DNA of 64,000 nucleotides from Streptomyces sp. NBC_00083 (lineage in GTDB: Bacteria; Actinomycetota; Actinomycetes; Streptomycetales; Streptomycetaceae), in NCBI RefSeq assembly GCF_026343295.1, contig NZ_JAPELY010000002.1, forward strand, positions 992,001 through 1,056,000, written 5' to 3'. The notes beneath the pieces were generated by a model. It worked only from the letters and a program-made list of their open reading frames with translations, did no database searches and was not told the origin of the DNA. Positions within the stretch are counted from its first letter, which is position 1, and each line of letters opens with the position of its first letter. The translations under genes were made by a program, and so were the position numbers. Positions 8,369-16,300 of this stretch are shown piece by piece.

Positions 8369-8407
8369 GGGGGGCGGCCCCCGGAAAGACCCGGGATGCC
8401 GCCCCCC
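8369..8407 (-). terminator. hairpin just past the pyk stop
   Basis: GGGGGGCGGC (8369-8378) pairs with GCCGCCCCCC (8398-8407), a 10-bp G+C stem beginning 21 bases after the pyk stop on the minus strand. There is no T-run after the stem on that strand, so termination may be factor-dependent. Confidence 0.5.
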
Positions 8408-8428
8408 GAAAAACGCGGGCCGCAGCGA

Positions 8429-9859
8429 CTACTCCCGCTCGGCGCCGCCGAGGTGGTGCACCCGGACCATGTTGGTGGTGCCGGGGATGCCGGGGGGCGA
8501 GCCGGCCGTGATGACCATGGTGTCGCCCTCGCTGTACCGCTTGAGCTTGAGCAGCTCGGCGTCGACCAGGTCGACCATCGCGTCGGTGGAGTCCACATGC
8601 GGGACGACGTACGTCTCGACGCCCCAGCTCAGCGCGAGCTGGTTGCGGGTGGCCGGGTCCGTGGTGAACGCGAGGATCGGCTGGCAGGTGCGGTAGCGCG
8701 ACAGGCGCCGGGCGGTGTCGCCCGACTTCGTGAAGGCGACCAGCGCCTTGCCGTCGAGGAAGTCCGCGATCTCGCAGGCGGCACGGGCCACCGAGCCACC
8801 CTGGGTGCGCGGCTTCTTGCCCGGGACCAGCGGCTGGAGGCCCTTGGAGAGGAGCTCCTCCTCGGCCGCCTCGACGATCTTCGACATCGTCTTGACCGTC
8901 TCGATCGGGTACGCGCCCACCGAGGACTCGGCGGAGAGCATGACCGCGTCCGCGCCGTCCAGGATCGCGTTGGCGACGTCGGACGCCTCCGCGCGGGTCG
9001 GCCGCGAGTTGGTGATCATCGACTCCATCATCTGGGTCGCGACGATCACCGGCTTGGCGTTGCGGCGGCACAGCTCCACGAGGCGCTTCTGCACCATCGG
9101 GACCTTCTCCAGGGGGTACTCCACGGCGAGGTCGCCACGGGCCACCATCACACCGTCGAAGGCGGCGACGACGCCCTCCATGTTGGCGACGGCCTGCGGC
9201 TTCTCGACCTTGGCGATGACCGGCACGCGACGGCCGACCTCGTCCATGACCTTGTGGACGTCCTTGACGTCGTCGGCGTCGCGGACGAAGGAGAGCGCGA
9301 CCAGGTCGCAGCCCATCCGCAGCGCGAACCGCAGGTCCTCGATGTCCTTCTCGGAGAGCGCCGGGACGTTGACCGCCGCACCGGGCAGGTTGATGCCCTT
9401 GTGGTCGGAGATGACACCGCCCTCGATGACGATGGTCTTCACGCGGGGGCCCTCGACCGAGATGACCTTGAGTTCGACGTTGCCGTCGTTGATCAGAATC
9501 GGGTCGCCCTTGACGACGTCGCCCGGCAGTCCCTTGTAGGTGGTGCCGCAGATCGACTTGTCGCCGGGGACGTCCTCGGCGGTGATCGTGAACTCGTCGC
9601 CCCGGGCCAATTCCACCGGTCCTTCGGCGAATTTGGCGAGACGGATCTTCGGGCCCTGGAGGTCGGCGAGCACGCCCACCGCGCGCCCCGTCTCCTCGGC
9701 GGCCTTGCGGACCCGGTCGTATCGGGCCTGGTGCTCGGCCTGGGAGCCGTGGCTGAAGTTGAAGCGGGCCACGCTCATGCCGGCCTCGATCAGAGCGACG
9801 AGCTGCTCGTGAGAGTCGACGGCGGGGCCCAGGGTGCAAACGATTTTGGAACGGCGCAT
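8429..9859 (-). CDS. pyk: pyruvate kinase
   Basis: Protein of 476 aa, the usual length. It catalyses phosphoenolpyruvate + ADP to pyruvate + ATP in the cytoplasm. Visible signatures: N-terminal MRRSKIVCTLGP, RFNFSHGS, the divalent-metal/PEP region (ARGDLAVEYPLEKVP), TQMMESMI and the C-terminal allosteric domain. The start chosen is the ATG before RRSKIV; 31 in-frame codons upstream do not look like pyruvate kinase. It follows ackA on the same strand with a 106-base gap, so it may have its own promoter or be a read-through product of pta-ackA. Streptomycetes often carry two paralogues. Confidence 0.95.
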   Translation of the reverse strand: MRRSKIVCTLGPAVDSHEQLVALIEAGMSVARFNFSHGSQAEHQARYDRVRKAAEETGRAVGVLADLQGPKIRLAKFAEGPVELARGDEFTITAEDVPGDKSICGTTYKGLPGDVVKGDPILINDGNVELKVISVEGPRVKTIVIEGGVISDHKGINLPGAAVNVPALSEKDIEDLRFALRMGCDLVALSFVRDADDVKDVHKVMDEVGRRVPVIAKVEKPQAVANMEGVVAAFDGVMVARGDLAVEYPLEKVPMVQKRLVELCRRNAKPVIVATQMMESMITNSRPTRAEASDVANAILDGADAVMLSAESSVGAYPIETVKTMSKIVEAAEEELLSKGLQPLVPGKKPRTQGGSVARAACEIADFLDGKALVAFTKSGDTARRLSRYRTCQPILAFTTDPATRNQLALSWGVETYVVPHVDSTDAMVDLVDAELLKLKRYSEGDTMVITAGSPPGIPGTTNMVRVHHLGGAERE

Positions 9860-9965
9860 AAGGCGGATCCTATCGGTTTGTTTCGCTACGGAATATTCCG
9901 TCTGGTGGAATGTACAAATGGGCGGGATGACGCTCAGGTGTCGTCCAGGCAAACCGGAAATTCGG

Positions 9966-11183
9966 TCAGCTATTCACCAGCGCATACGTCTGCTGGGCGA
10001 TTTCCAGCTCCTCGTCCGTCGGCACCACGGCCACCGCGACCCTGGCGTACTCCGGAGAGATCAGCCGCGGACGGTCGGACCGTACGTCGTTGAGCTCGCC
10101 GTCGACCGCCAGGCCCAGCTCCTCGAGGCCGGCCACCGCTGCCGCGCGGACGGGCGCCGCGTTCTCGCCGACCCCCGCCGTGAACGCGATCGCGTCGACC
10201 TTGCCGAGCACGGCGTAGTAGGCCCCTATGTACTTCTTCAGACGGTGGATGTAGATGTCGAAGGCGAGCAGCGCCCGCTCGTCGCCCTCGTCGCAGCGGC
10301 GGCGGATCTCCCGCATGTCGTTGTCGCCGCACAGCCCCACCAGGCCGCTCCTCTTGTTGAGCAGCGCGTCGATCTCGTCCGCCGACATGCCCGCGACGCG
10401 CTTGAGGTGGAAGGTGACCGCCGGGTCGATGTCACCCGACCGGGTCCCCATGACCAGGCCTTCGAGGGGGGTGAGCCCCATCGAGGTGTCGACGCACCGG
10501 CCGCCGCGCACCGCGGAGGCCGAGGCGCCGTTGCCCAGGTGCAGCACGATCACATTGACGTCCTCGGGCGCCCTGCCGAGCAGCCTCGCCGTCTCGCGCG
10601 ACACATACGCGTGCGAGGTGCCGTGGAAGCCGTAGCGCCGGATGCGGTGCTCGTCGGCCGTCGCCACGTCGATCGCGTACCGGGCCGCGGCCTCCGGCAT
10701 CGTCGTGTGGAACGCCGTGTCGAACACGGCGACCTGCGGCAGGTCCGGGCGGAGCGCCTGCGCGGTGCGGATGCCCGTGATGTTGGCCGGGTTGTGCAGC
10801 GGGGCGACGGGCACCAGCCGCTCGATCTCCGCCATCACCTCGTCGGTGATCACGGTCGGCGCGCTGAACTTGAGCCCGCCGTGCACCACCCGATGGCCGA
10901 TCGCCGTCAACTCCGGTGAATCCAGGCCGAGTCCGTCGGCCGCGAGCTCCGCGGCCACGGCCTTCAGCGCCGCCTCGTGGTCGGCGATCGGGCCGTTCTG
11001 CTCACGGGCGCCGGCGCCGGTCGCCAGCGGCGTGTGCTTGAGCCGCGAGGTCTCCTCGCCGATCCGCTCGACCAGCCCCACGGCGAGGCGTGAGGCGTCA
11101 CGCATGTCGAGGAGCTGGTACTTCACCGACGAGGACCCGGAGTTGAGCACGAGGACGCGGGTGCCCTGGTTGGCGGTGGTCAT
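9966..11183 (-). CDS. ackA: acetate kinase
   Basis: Protein of 405 aa, standard for the family. It interconverts acetyl phosphate + ADP and acetate + ATP. Signatures: VLVLNSGSSSVKYQL at the N-terminus, HRVVHGG, FDTAFH (catalytic Asp), RRYGFHGTSH, and HLGNGAS near the phosphate-binding site. The ATG overlaps the pta stop by 4 bases (ATGA), so the two are translationally coupled and work in sequence: pta makes acetyl phosphate from acetyl-CoA and ackA recovers ATP from it. Confidence 0.96.
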   Translation of the reverse strand: MTTANQGTRVLVLNSGSSSVKYQLLDMRDASRLAVGLVERIGEETSRLKHTPLATGAGAREQNGPIADHEAALKAVAAELAADGLGLDSPELTAIGHRVVHGGLKFSAPTVITDEVMAEIERLVPVAPLHNPANITGIRTAQALRPDLPQVAVFDTAFHTTMPEAAARYAIDVATADEHRIRRYGFHGTSHAYVSRETARLLGRAPEDVNVIVLHLGNGASASAVRGGRCVDTSMGLTPLEGLVMGTRSGDIDPAVTFHLKRVAGMSADEIDALLNKRSGLVGLCGDNDMREIRRRCDEGDERALLAFDIYIHRLKKYIGAYYAVLGKVDAIAFTAGVGENAAPVRAAAVAGLEELGLAVDGELNDVRSDRPRLISPEYARVAVAVVPTDEELEIAQQTYALVNS

Positions 11184-13267
11184 GCGGAGGCCTCCTGCCC
11201 CTGCGCCTGGGCCTGGATGGCCGTGATGGCGACGGTGTTGACGATGTCCTGGACGAGGGCGCCGCGCGACAGGTCGTTGACCGGCTTGCGCAGACCCTGC
11301 AGCACCGGGCCCACGGCCACGGCGCCGGCCGAGCGCTGCACGGCCTTGTAGGTGTTGTTGCCGGTGTTGAGGTCGGGGAAGATCAGCACGCTCGCCTGCC
11401 CCGCCACCGTCGACTCCGGCAGCTTGGTCGCGGCGACCGTGGGCTCCACGGCCGCGTCGTACTGGATCGGCCCCTCGATCCGCAGATCGGGACGCGCCTC
11501 GCGCACCAGCTTGGTGGCCTCGCGCACCTTGTCGACGTCCGCGCCGGAACCCGACGTGCCGGTCGAGTACGACAGCATCGCGATCCGCGGGTCCACGCCG
11601 AACTGCTGGGCGGTGGCGGCCGCCTGGACCGCGATGTCCGCGAGCTGCTCCGCGTTCGGGTCCGGGTTGACCGCGCAGTCCCCGTACACGAGCACCTTGT
11701 CGGCGAGGCACATGAAGAACACCGACGAGACGATCGAGGCGTCCGGCTTCGTCTTGATGATCTCGAACGCGGGGCGGATGGTCGCCGCGGTGGAGTGCAC
11801 CGAACCCGACACCATGCCGTCGGCCAGGCCCTCCTGGACCATCAGCGTGCCGAAGTAGTTCACGTCGGCGACGACGTCGTGCGCCAGCTCCACGGTGACG
11901 CCCTTGTGCGCGCGCAACTGGGCGTAGCTCTCGGCGAACCGGGTGCGCAGCTCCGAGGTGTGCGGATCGATGATCTGGCACTTGGTGACGTCGATGCCCA
12001 GGTCGGCGGCCTTCTTGCGGATCGCCTCCACGTCGCCGAGCAGCGTCAGCTCGCACACGTCACGGCGCAGCAGGACGTCGGCGGCGCGCAGCACCCGCTC
12101 CTCGGTGCCCTCGGGCAGCACGACCCGGCGCCGGTGGGAGCGGGCCTGCTCCAGCAGGTCGTGCTCGAACATCATCGGCGTGACCCGGCCGCTGCGCGCC
12201 ACCGAGACCCGGGCCAGCAGGTCGGCGGTGTCGACGTGGCGCTCGAAGAGACCGATCGCGGTCTCCGCCTTGCGGGGCGTCGACGCGTTCAACTTGCCTT
12301 CCAGGGCGAAGAGTTCGGCCGCCGTGGGGAAGGAGCGCCCGGCCACCGCGACCACCGGGGTGCCCGGCGCGAGCCGGTCGGCGAGGGTCAGGATCTCCTG
12401 GCCAGGACGCTCGTCGAGGGTCAGGAGCACCCCCGCGATCGGCGGGGTGCCGGCGCTGTGCGCGGCGAGCGAGCCCACCACGAGGTCGGCGCGGTCTCCC
12501 GGGGTCACGACCAGACAGCCCGGCGTCAGCGCGTTCAGGAAGTTCGGCAGCATGGCGCCGCCGAACACGAAGTCGAGGGCGTCGCGCGCGAGCCCCGCGT
12601 CGTCGCCGAGCAGCACCGTGCCGTCCAGGGCCGCGGTGATCTGGGCGACGGTGGGTGCCGAGAGCGCCGGCTCGTCGGGCAGGACGTAGCAGGGCACCGG
12701 CAGCCGGGCGGAGAGCCGCTCCTCGATCTCGTGCCGGTCGCCCCGGGCGACCCGGTTGACCACCATCGCCAGCACGTCGCAGCCGAGTCCGTCGTAGGCG
12801 CGGTGCGCGTTGACCGCCTCCGCCCGTACGGACTCGGTGGTCTGGCCCCTGCCGCCGACCACCGGTATCACCGACGCGCCGAACTCGTTGGCGAGCCGCG
12901 CGTTGAGCGCCAGCTCGTCGGGGAGCTGGGTGTCGGCGAAGTCGGTGCCGAGGACCAGGACGACCTCGTAGGCGCGGGCCACCCGGTGGAACCGCTCGAC
13001 GAGCCGGGAGACGAGTTCGTCGGTACCCTGCTCCGCCTGGAGCGCGGACGCCTCCTGATAGTCCATCCCGTACACCGTGGCCGGGTCCTGGCTCAGCCGG
13101 TAGCGGGCTCTGAGGAGGTCGAACAGGCGGTCCGGCCCGTCGTGCACGAGGGGGCGGAAGACACCCACCCGGTCCACCTGACGGGTCAGGAGCTCCATGA
13201 CTCCCAGCTCGATGACCTGGCGGCCGTCTCCCCGGTCGATCCCGGTCACGTACACGCTGCGCGTCAC
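11180..13267 (-). CDS. pta: phosphate acetyltransferase, long form
   Basis: Protein of 695 aa. The N-terminal half (about 1-330) is the BioD/CobB-like plus DRTGG region of long-form enzymes (MTRSVYVTGIDRGDG). The C-terminal half (about 375-695) is the catalytic PTA_PTB domain (VVLPEGTEERVLRAADVLLR, SMVSGSVHSTAATIRPAF-like segment, FPDLNTGNNTYKAVQRS). It converts acetyl-CoA + phosphate to acetyl phosphate + CoA. The start is a GTG behind AGGAG. It is first in the pta-ackA unit and divergent from pfkA, with a promoter candidate about 50-75 bases upstream. Confidence 0.95.
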   Translation of the reverse strand: MTRSVYVTGIDRGDGRQVIELGVMELLTRQVDRVGVFRPLVHDGPDRLFDLLRARYRLSQDPATVYGMDYQEASALQAEQGTDELVSRLVERFHRVARAYEVVLVLGTDFADTQLPDELALNARLANEFGASVIPVVGGRGQTTESVRAEAVNAHRAYDGLGCDVLAMVVNRVARGDRHEIEERLSARLPVPCYVLPDEPALSAPTVAQITAALDGTVLLGDDAGLARDALDFVFGGAMLPNFLNALTPGCLVVTPGDRADLVVGSLAAHSAGTPPIAGVLLTLDERPGQEILTLADRLAPGTPVVAVAGRSFPTAAELFALEGKLNASTPRKAETAIGLFERHVDTADLLARVSVARSGRVTPMMFEHDLLEQARSHRRRVVLPEGTEERVLRAADVLLRRDVCELTLLGDVEAIRKKAADLGIDVTKCQIIDPHTSELRTRFAESYAQLRAHKGVTVELAHDVVADVNYFGTLMVQEGLADGMVSGSVHSTAATIRPAFEIIKTKPDASIVSSVFFMCLADKVLVYGDCAVNPDPNAEQLADIAVQAAATAQQFGVDPRIAMLSYSTGTSGSGADVDKVREATKLVREARPDLRIEGPIQYDAAVEPTVAATKLPESTVAGQASVLIFPDLNTGNNTYKAVQRSAGAVAVGPVLQGLRKPVNDLSRGALVQDIVNTVAITAIQAQAQGQEASA

Positions 13268-13311
13268 GCGTGCTCTCCTGTTCTACGTCGCAGGAAATTG
13301 TCCCCATAGGT

Positions 13312-13341
13312 CCTATAGGGACGGCATTGCCCTCTTGACAA
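13312..13341 (-). promoter_or_regulatory. candidate pta promoter
   Basis: Read on the minus strand: -35 TTGTCA (13341-13336), 18-base spacer, -10 TATAGG (13317-13312). This puts the transcript start near 13305, about 38 bases ahead of the pta GTG. Its -35 overlaps that of the pfkA promoter base for base over five positions. CCTATAGG (13312-13319) is itself palindromic. Confidence 0.6.
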
Positions 13342-13363
13342 TACCTCTGCGGATGGATAGGAC
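13335..13363 (+). promoter_or_regulatory. pfkA promoter, near-consensus vegetative type
   Basis: TTGACA (13335-13340), 17-base spacer, TAGGAC (13358-13363) closely matches the vegetative sigma-factor (HrdB) consensus of Streptomyces. The predicted start near 13370 leaves a leader of about 164 bases before the pfkA ATG. Confidence 0.75.
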
Positions 13364-13390
13364 GCCCGCCGGACGAAGGTCCTGACGGCA

Positions 13391-13404
13391 GGGTCGAAAG
13401 ACCC
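13391..13404 (+). other. small GAAA-tetraloop hairpin in the pfkA leader
   Basis: GGGTC-GAAA-GACCC, a 5-bp stem closed by a GNRA tetraloop, lies about 20 bases into the predicted pfkA leader. It may only stabilise the 5' end; no riboswitch class is recognised. Confidence 0.35.
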
Positions 13405-13533
13405 CCGGTCCATCATGGTGGGAGTAGCTGGATGGGCGGTCGGCCCGGGGTGCGTGGGACAATCTGAATTGCTCACGTTACGAGGGATACGGGCGTGACG
13501 TCCCCAGACCAGCGAAGCAGGAGATCCAGCACG

Positions 13534-14559
13534 ATGCGCATCGGAGTACTCACCGCAGGCGGCGACTGTCCCGGCCTGAACGCAGTGATCCGGTCGGTCG
13601 TGCACCGGGCCGTGGTCGGCCACGGCGACGAAGTCATCGGATTCGAGGACGGGTTCAAGGGCCTGCTCGACGGCCACTACCGCCCGCTCGACCTCAACGC
13701 GGTCAGCGGCATTCTCGCGCGCGGCGGCACCATCCTCGGCTCCGCCCGCCTGGAGCGCGACCGGCTGCGCGAAGCCGCCGAGAACTGCGCCGAGTTGGCG
13801 ATGCGGTACGGCATCGACGCGCTCATCCCGATCGGCGGCGAGGGCACGCTCACCGCGGCCCGCATGCTGGCCGACGCGGGCATGCCCGTCGTGGGCGTGC
13901 CCAAGACCATCGACAACGACATCTCCGCGACCGACCGCACCTTCGGCTTCGACACCGCGGTGGGGGTGGCCACCGAGGCCATCGACCGGCTCAAGACCAC
14001 CGCCGAGTCGCACCAGCGCGTCATGGTCGTCGAGGTCATGGGCCGGCACGCCGGCTGGATCGCCCTGGAGTCGGGTATGGCCGGCGGTGCCCACGGCATC
14101 TGCCTGCCCGAGCGGCCCTTCCAGGTCGACGACCTGGTCAAGATGGTCGAGGAGCGCTTCTCGCGCGGCAAGAAGTTCGCCGTGGTCTGCGTCGCCGAGG
14201 GCGCGCACCCCGCCGAGGGCTCGATGCCGTACGAGAAGGGCGCGATCGACCAGTACGGCCACGAGCGCTTCGCCGGCATCGGCAACCGGCTCGCGGTCGA
14301 GCTGGAGCGCCGCCTGGGCAAGGAGGCCCGCCCGGTCATCCTCGGCCACGTCCAGCGCGGCGGTGTGCCGACCGCGTACGACCGTGTCCTCGCGACGCGG
14401 TTCGGCTGGCACGCGGTGGAGGCCGTGCACCGCGGCGAGTTCGGCAACATGACCGCGCTGCGCGGCACGGACATCGTGATGGCCCCGCTCGCGCACGCGG
14501 TGACCACGTTGAAGACGGTGCCGGACAACCGGATGTACGAGGCGGAGTCCGTCTTCTGA
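13534..14559 (+). CDS. pfkA: 6-phosphofructokinase, ATP-type
   Basis: Protein of 341 aa. It phosphorylates fructose 6-phosphate to fructose 1,6-bisphosphate. Motifs: MRIGVLTAGGDCPGLN (nucleotide loop), IPIGGEGTL with Gly104, VPKTIDNDI with Lys124 and catalytic Asp, and MGRHAGW. In family knowledge, Gly at 104 goes with ATP use whereas Asp104 goes with pyrophosphate use, so this Gly104/Lys124 enzyme should be ATP-dependent while keeping the Lys124 typical of the mixed actinobacterial group. The ATG follows AGGAG; a 13-codon in-frame extension lacks a binding site. Divergent from pta, monocistronic, with a terminator after it. Confidence 0.94.
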   Translation: MRIGVLTAGGDCPGLNAVIRSVVHRAVVGHGDEVIGFEDGFKGLLDGHYRPLDLNAVSGILARGGTILGSARLERDRLREAAENCAELAMRYGIDALIPIGGEGTLTAARMLADAGMPVVGVPKTIDNDISATDRTFGFDTAVGVATEAIDRLKTTAESHQRVMVVEVMGRHAGWIALESGMAGGAHGICLPERPFQVDDLVKMVEERFSRGKKFAVVCVAEGAHPAEGSMPYEKGAIDQYGHERFAGIGNRLAVELERRLGKEARPVILGHVQRGGVPTAYDRVLATRFGWHAVEAVHRGEFGNMTALRGTDIVMAPLAHAVTTLKTVPDNRMYEAESVF

Positions 14560-14593
14560 GCGCTCCGCGCGGGCTCCCGGACCGCCCGCACAC

Positions 14594-14631
14594 GGGACCT
14601 CGGCCTCCGATCCGGGGGGCCGGAGGTCCCC
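14594..14631. terminator. terminator between convergent pfkA and HTH regulator gene
   Basis: GGGACCTCGGCC (from 14594) pairs with GGCCGGAGGTCCC (to about 14630) over 12 bp with one bulge; CTTCT follows on the plus strand. It fills the 74-base gap and can serve both genes. Confidence 0.65.
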
Positions 14632-14633
14632 TT

Positions 14634-15308
14634 CTACCGGTGGGCCAGCTCCCAGAAGCGGTCCACTATGCGGTCGAGGAAGTCCCGCCCCGCGTCCCCC
14701 GTGTCGGCGTCCGCGCTCCAGTTGAGCGTGGCGACCATGTGCGACTGGTACTCGGTGTGCAACTGGTCGAGCACGGTCTCCAGATGCTGCCGGGACAGCG
14801 GCAGGAGCTTCGCCGTCGGCTTGACGTACGCCTGCCAGCGCGTGGTGACCGCGCTGCGCAGCAACTCCGAGAGGTCCGCGTTCTGGCCGGTGGCCGTCAC
14901 GTAGTCGCGCAGCGACAGCTGGAGCAGATCGGCGAGGGCCATCGACTGGCGCTCGTTGCCGCGCCAGCGCCCCGCGTCCTCCATGCGCCGGTACGCCCCC
15001 GCGTCGAGCCCGACCCTGCGGGCCATGTCGTCGATGGTCATGCCGCGGGCGAGCCGGTGCTCGCGCAAGGTGGAGGCGGCCGCCATGAGATCGCCGGGTG
15101 AGCACCACAGAACCCCCGCCAGCGCGGTCAGCTCCCGTGCCTCGGGCGCCGCGAGCCCCCGCTCCCACGCCATCACGGTGTCCGGGGAGACCTGGAGGCC
15201 GTACTGGGCGCGCATGCCGTACGCGACATGGCCGGGGGCCATGCCGAGGGCTTCTCGCAGTCGGCGGGCCGCGAGGGCGTTGAAGGGAGGGGTGGGGTGC
15301 ACGCGCAC
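14634..15308 (-). CDS. helix-turn-helix transcriptional regulator with two HTH modules
   Basis: Protein of 224 aa. The first Cro/C1-like HTH spans about 12-65 (LREALGMAPGHVAYGMRAQY ... SPDTVMAWERG). A second, XRE-like HTH spans about 75-125 (LREHRLARGMTIDDMARRVG). A C-terminal helical domain of about 95 residues has no recognised ligand site. The start is taken as the GTG preceding RVHPTPPFN, which lies inside one arm of a 10-bp inverted repeat. There is no clear ribosome binding site, so initiation may be leaderless. Neighbours give no firm target; autorepression through the inverted repeat is likely. Confidence 0.7.
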   Translation of the reverse strand: MRVHPTPPFNALAARRLREALGMAPGHVAYGMRAQYGLQVSPDTVMAWERGLAAPEARELTALAGVLWCSPGDLMAAASTLREHRLARGMTIDDMARRVGLDAGAYRRMEDAGRWRGNERQSMALADLLQLSLRDYVTATGQNADLSELLRSAVTTRWQAYVKPTAKLLPLSRQHLETVLDQLHTEYQSHMVATLNWSADADTGDAGRDFLDRIVDRFWELAHR

Positions 15309-15344
15309 ACCGTAGGACGGTAAGTGACATCTGACTACGGTGTG
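15306..15344. promoter_or_regulatory. inverted repeat overlapping the HTH gene start codon, candidate autoregulatory operator
   Basis: CACACCGTAG (15306-15315) and CTACGGTGTG (15335-15344) are perfect 10-bp arms, with centres 29 bp apart, about three helical turns. The left arm includes the start codon of the regulator (15306-15308), so binding would block transcription or initiation directly. Confidence 0.65.
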
Positions 15345-15454
15345 TTCCACCAAAGAACGTGAATTGGAGGAAAGTACGGTTTTGGTGGCGTCCGGGTTAC
15401 TTAAGGGTTGGGTAAGCGTGTGCTCGCCGAGCCGCCGCCCGGCCGGTGCTGCGC

Positions 15455-16300
15455 CTAACCCTTCACCGCCCCCGCCAGCGCGAAACCTCCGCCGAGCCGC
15501 CGCGCGATGAGGACGTTCAGGAGGAGCACCGGCGTCGAGTACAGGACCGAGAACGCGGCGAGCTGCCCGTACACCACCGAGCCGTGGTTCCCGAAGAATG
15601 TGAAGATCGAGACCGAGGCCGGCAGCCGGTCGGGGGAGAGCAGCAGCATGAACGGGACGAAGAAGTTCCCCCACAGCATGATGAAGGTGTAGATCGTCAC
15701 GACACCCACGCCGGGCCCCATCAGCGGCAGCACCACCCGCACCAGCGTCTGCGGCATCGACGCACCGTCCGTCCGGGCGGCCTCCTCCAGGGTGACCGGC
15801 ACCCCGTCCATGAAGTTCTTCGTCAGCCAGATGGCGAACGGGAGCTGCGACGTGGACAGGAACAGCGCCGTGCCGTACACCGTGTCGACCAGGTTCACCC
15901 GCACGAAGAGCGCGTACACCGGGACCATCACCGCTGTGATCGGCAGACACGTCGTGAACAGGATCGTCAGCAGGTAGGGGCGGGTCACGCGCGAGCGGTG
16001 GCGCGAGAGCGGGTACGCCGCCAGCGTCGCGCACACCACCGTCAGGAGCGTCGAACTCCCGCACAGCACCAGGCTGTTGAGCATCGGCGTGAAGGTGACG
16101 TCGGGCGTCAGGACGGCCGCGAAGTTGTCGGCGCTCACCGAGCCCGGGATCCGCGCCCGCAGATCGGCCCCGGTGTCCACGGAGGCCAGCAGCAGCCACA
16201 GGAGCGGCACCGCGAAGGCCCCCGCCACCGCGAGCAGGGCCGCGTCGGCCGCGAACCGCCGCCGGGCCCGCCTTCGCACCCGGGCGGCGCGGGCCCTCAC
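15455..16300 (-). CDS. carbohydrate ABC transporter permease, MalG type
   Basis: Protein of 281 aa with about six membrane segments and the binding-protein-dependent transport motif EEAARTDGASMPQTLVRVVLPL, the EAA loop that contacts the ATPase. The GTG start overlaps the stop of the upstream permease by 4 bases (GTGA). It is the last gene of a three-gene importer (binding protein, permease, permease). No ATPase is encoded nearby, so a shared MsiK-like ATPase is likely. Substrate unknown. Confidence 0.9.
   Translation of the reverse strand: MRARAARVRRRARRRFAADAALLAVAGAFAVPLLWLLLASVDTGADLRARIPGSVSADNFAAVLTPDVTFTPMLNSLVLCGSSTLLTVVCATLAAYPLSRHRSRVTRPYLLTILFTTCLPITAVMVPVYALFVRVNLVDTVYGTALFLSTSQLPFAIWLTKNFMDGVPVTLEEAARTDGASMPQTLVRVVLPLMGPGVGVVTIYTFIMLWGNFFVPFMLLLSPDRLPASVSIFTFFGNHGSVVYGQLAAFSVLYSTPVLLLNVLIARRLGGGFALAGAVKG

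Larger units (their letters stand above)
7460..8428. other. 969-base gap filled with repeats, no gene
   Basis: This lies between the divergently placed carboxypeptidase start and the pyk 3' end. It contains the carboxypeptidase promoter region, the diverged repeat (7654-7765), the tandem duplication (7815-8241) and a hairpin next to pyk. No frame has a ribosome binding site, a recognisable domain, or coherent codon use across the repeat boundary. Confidence 0.75.

Noticed and set aside
7800..9839. Very long minus-strand frame spanning the tandem repeat and pyk
   Set aside because: The frame runs straight through three repeat units and out of phase with pyk; the product is Arg/Pro/Gly shuffle typical of high-G+C shadows.
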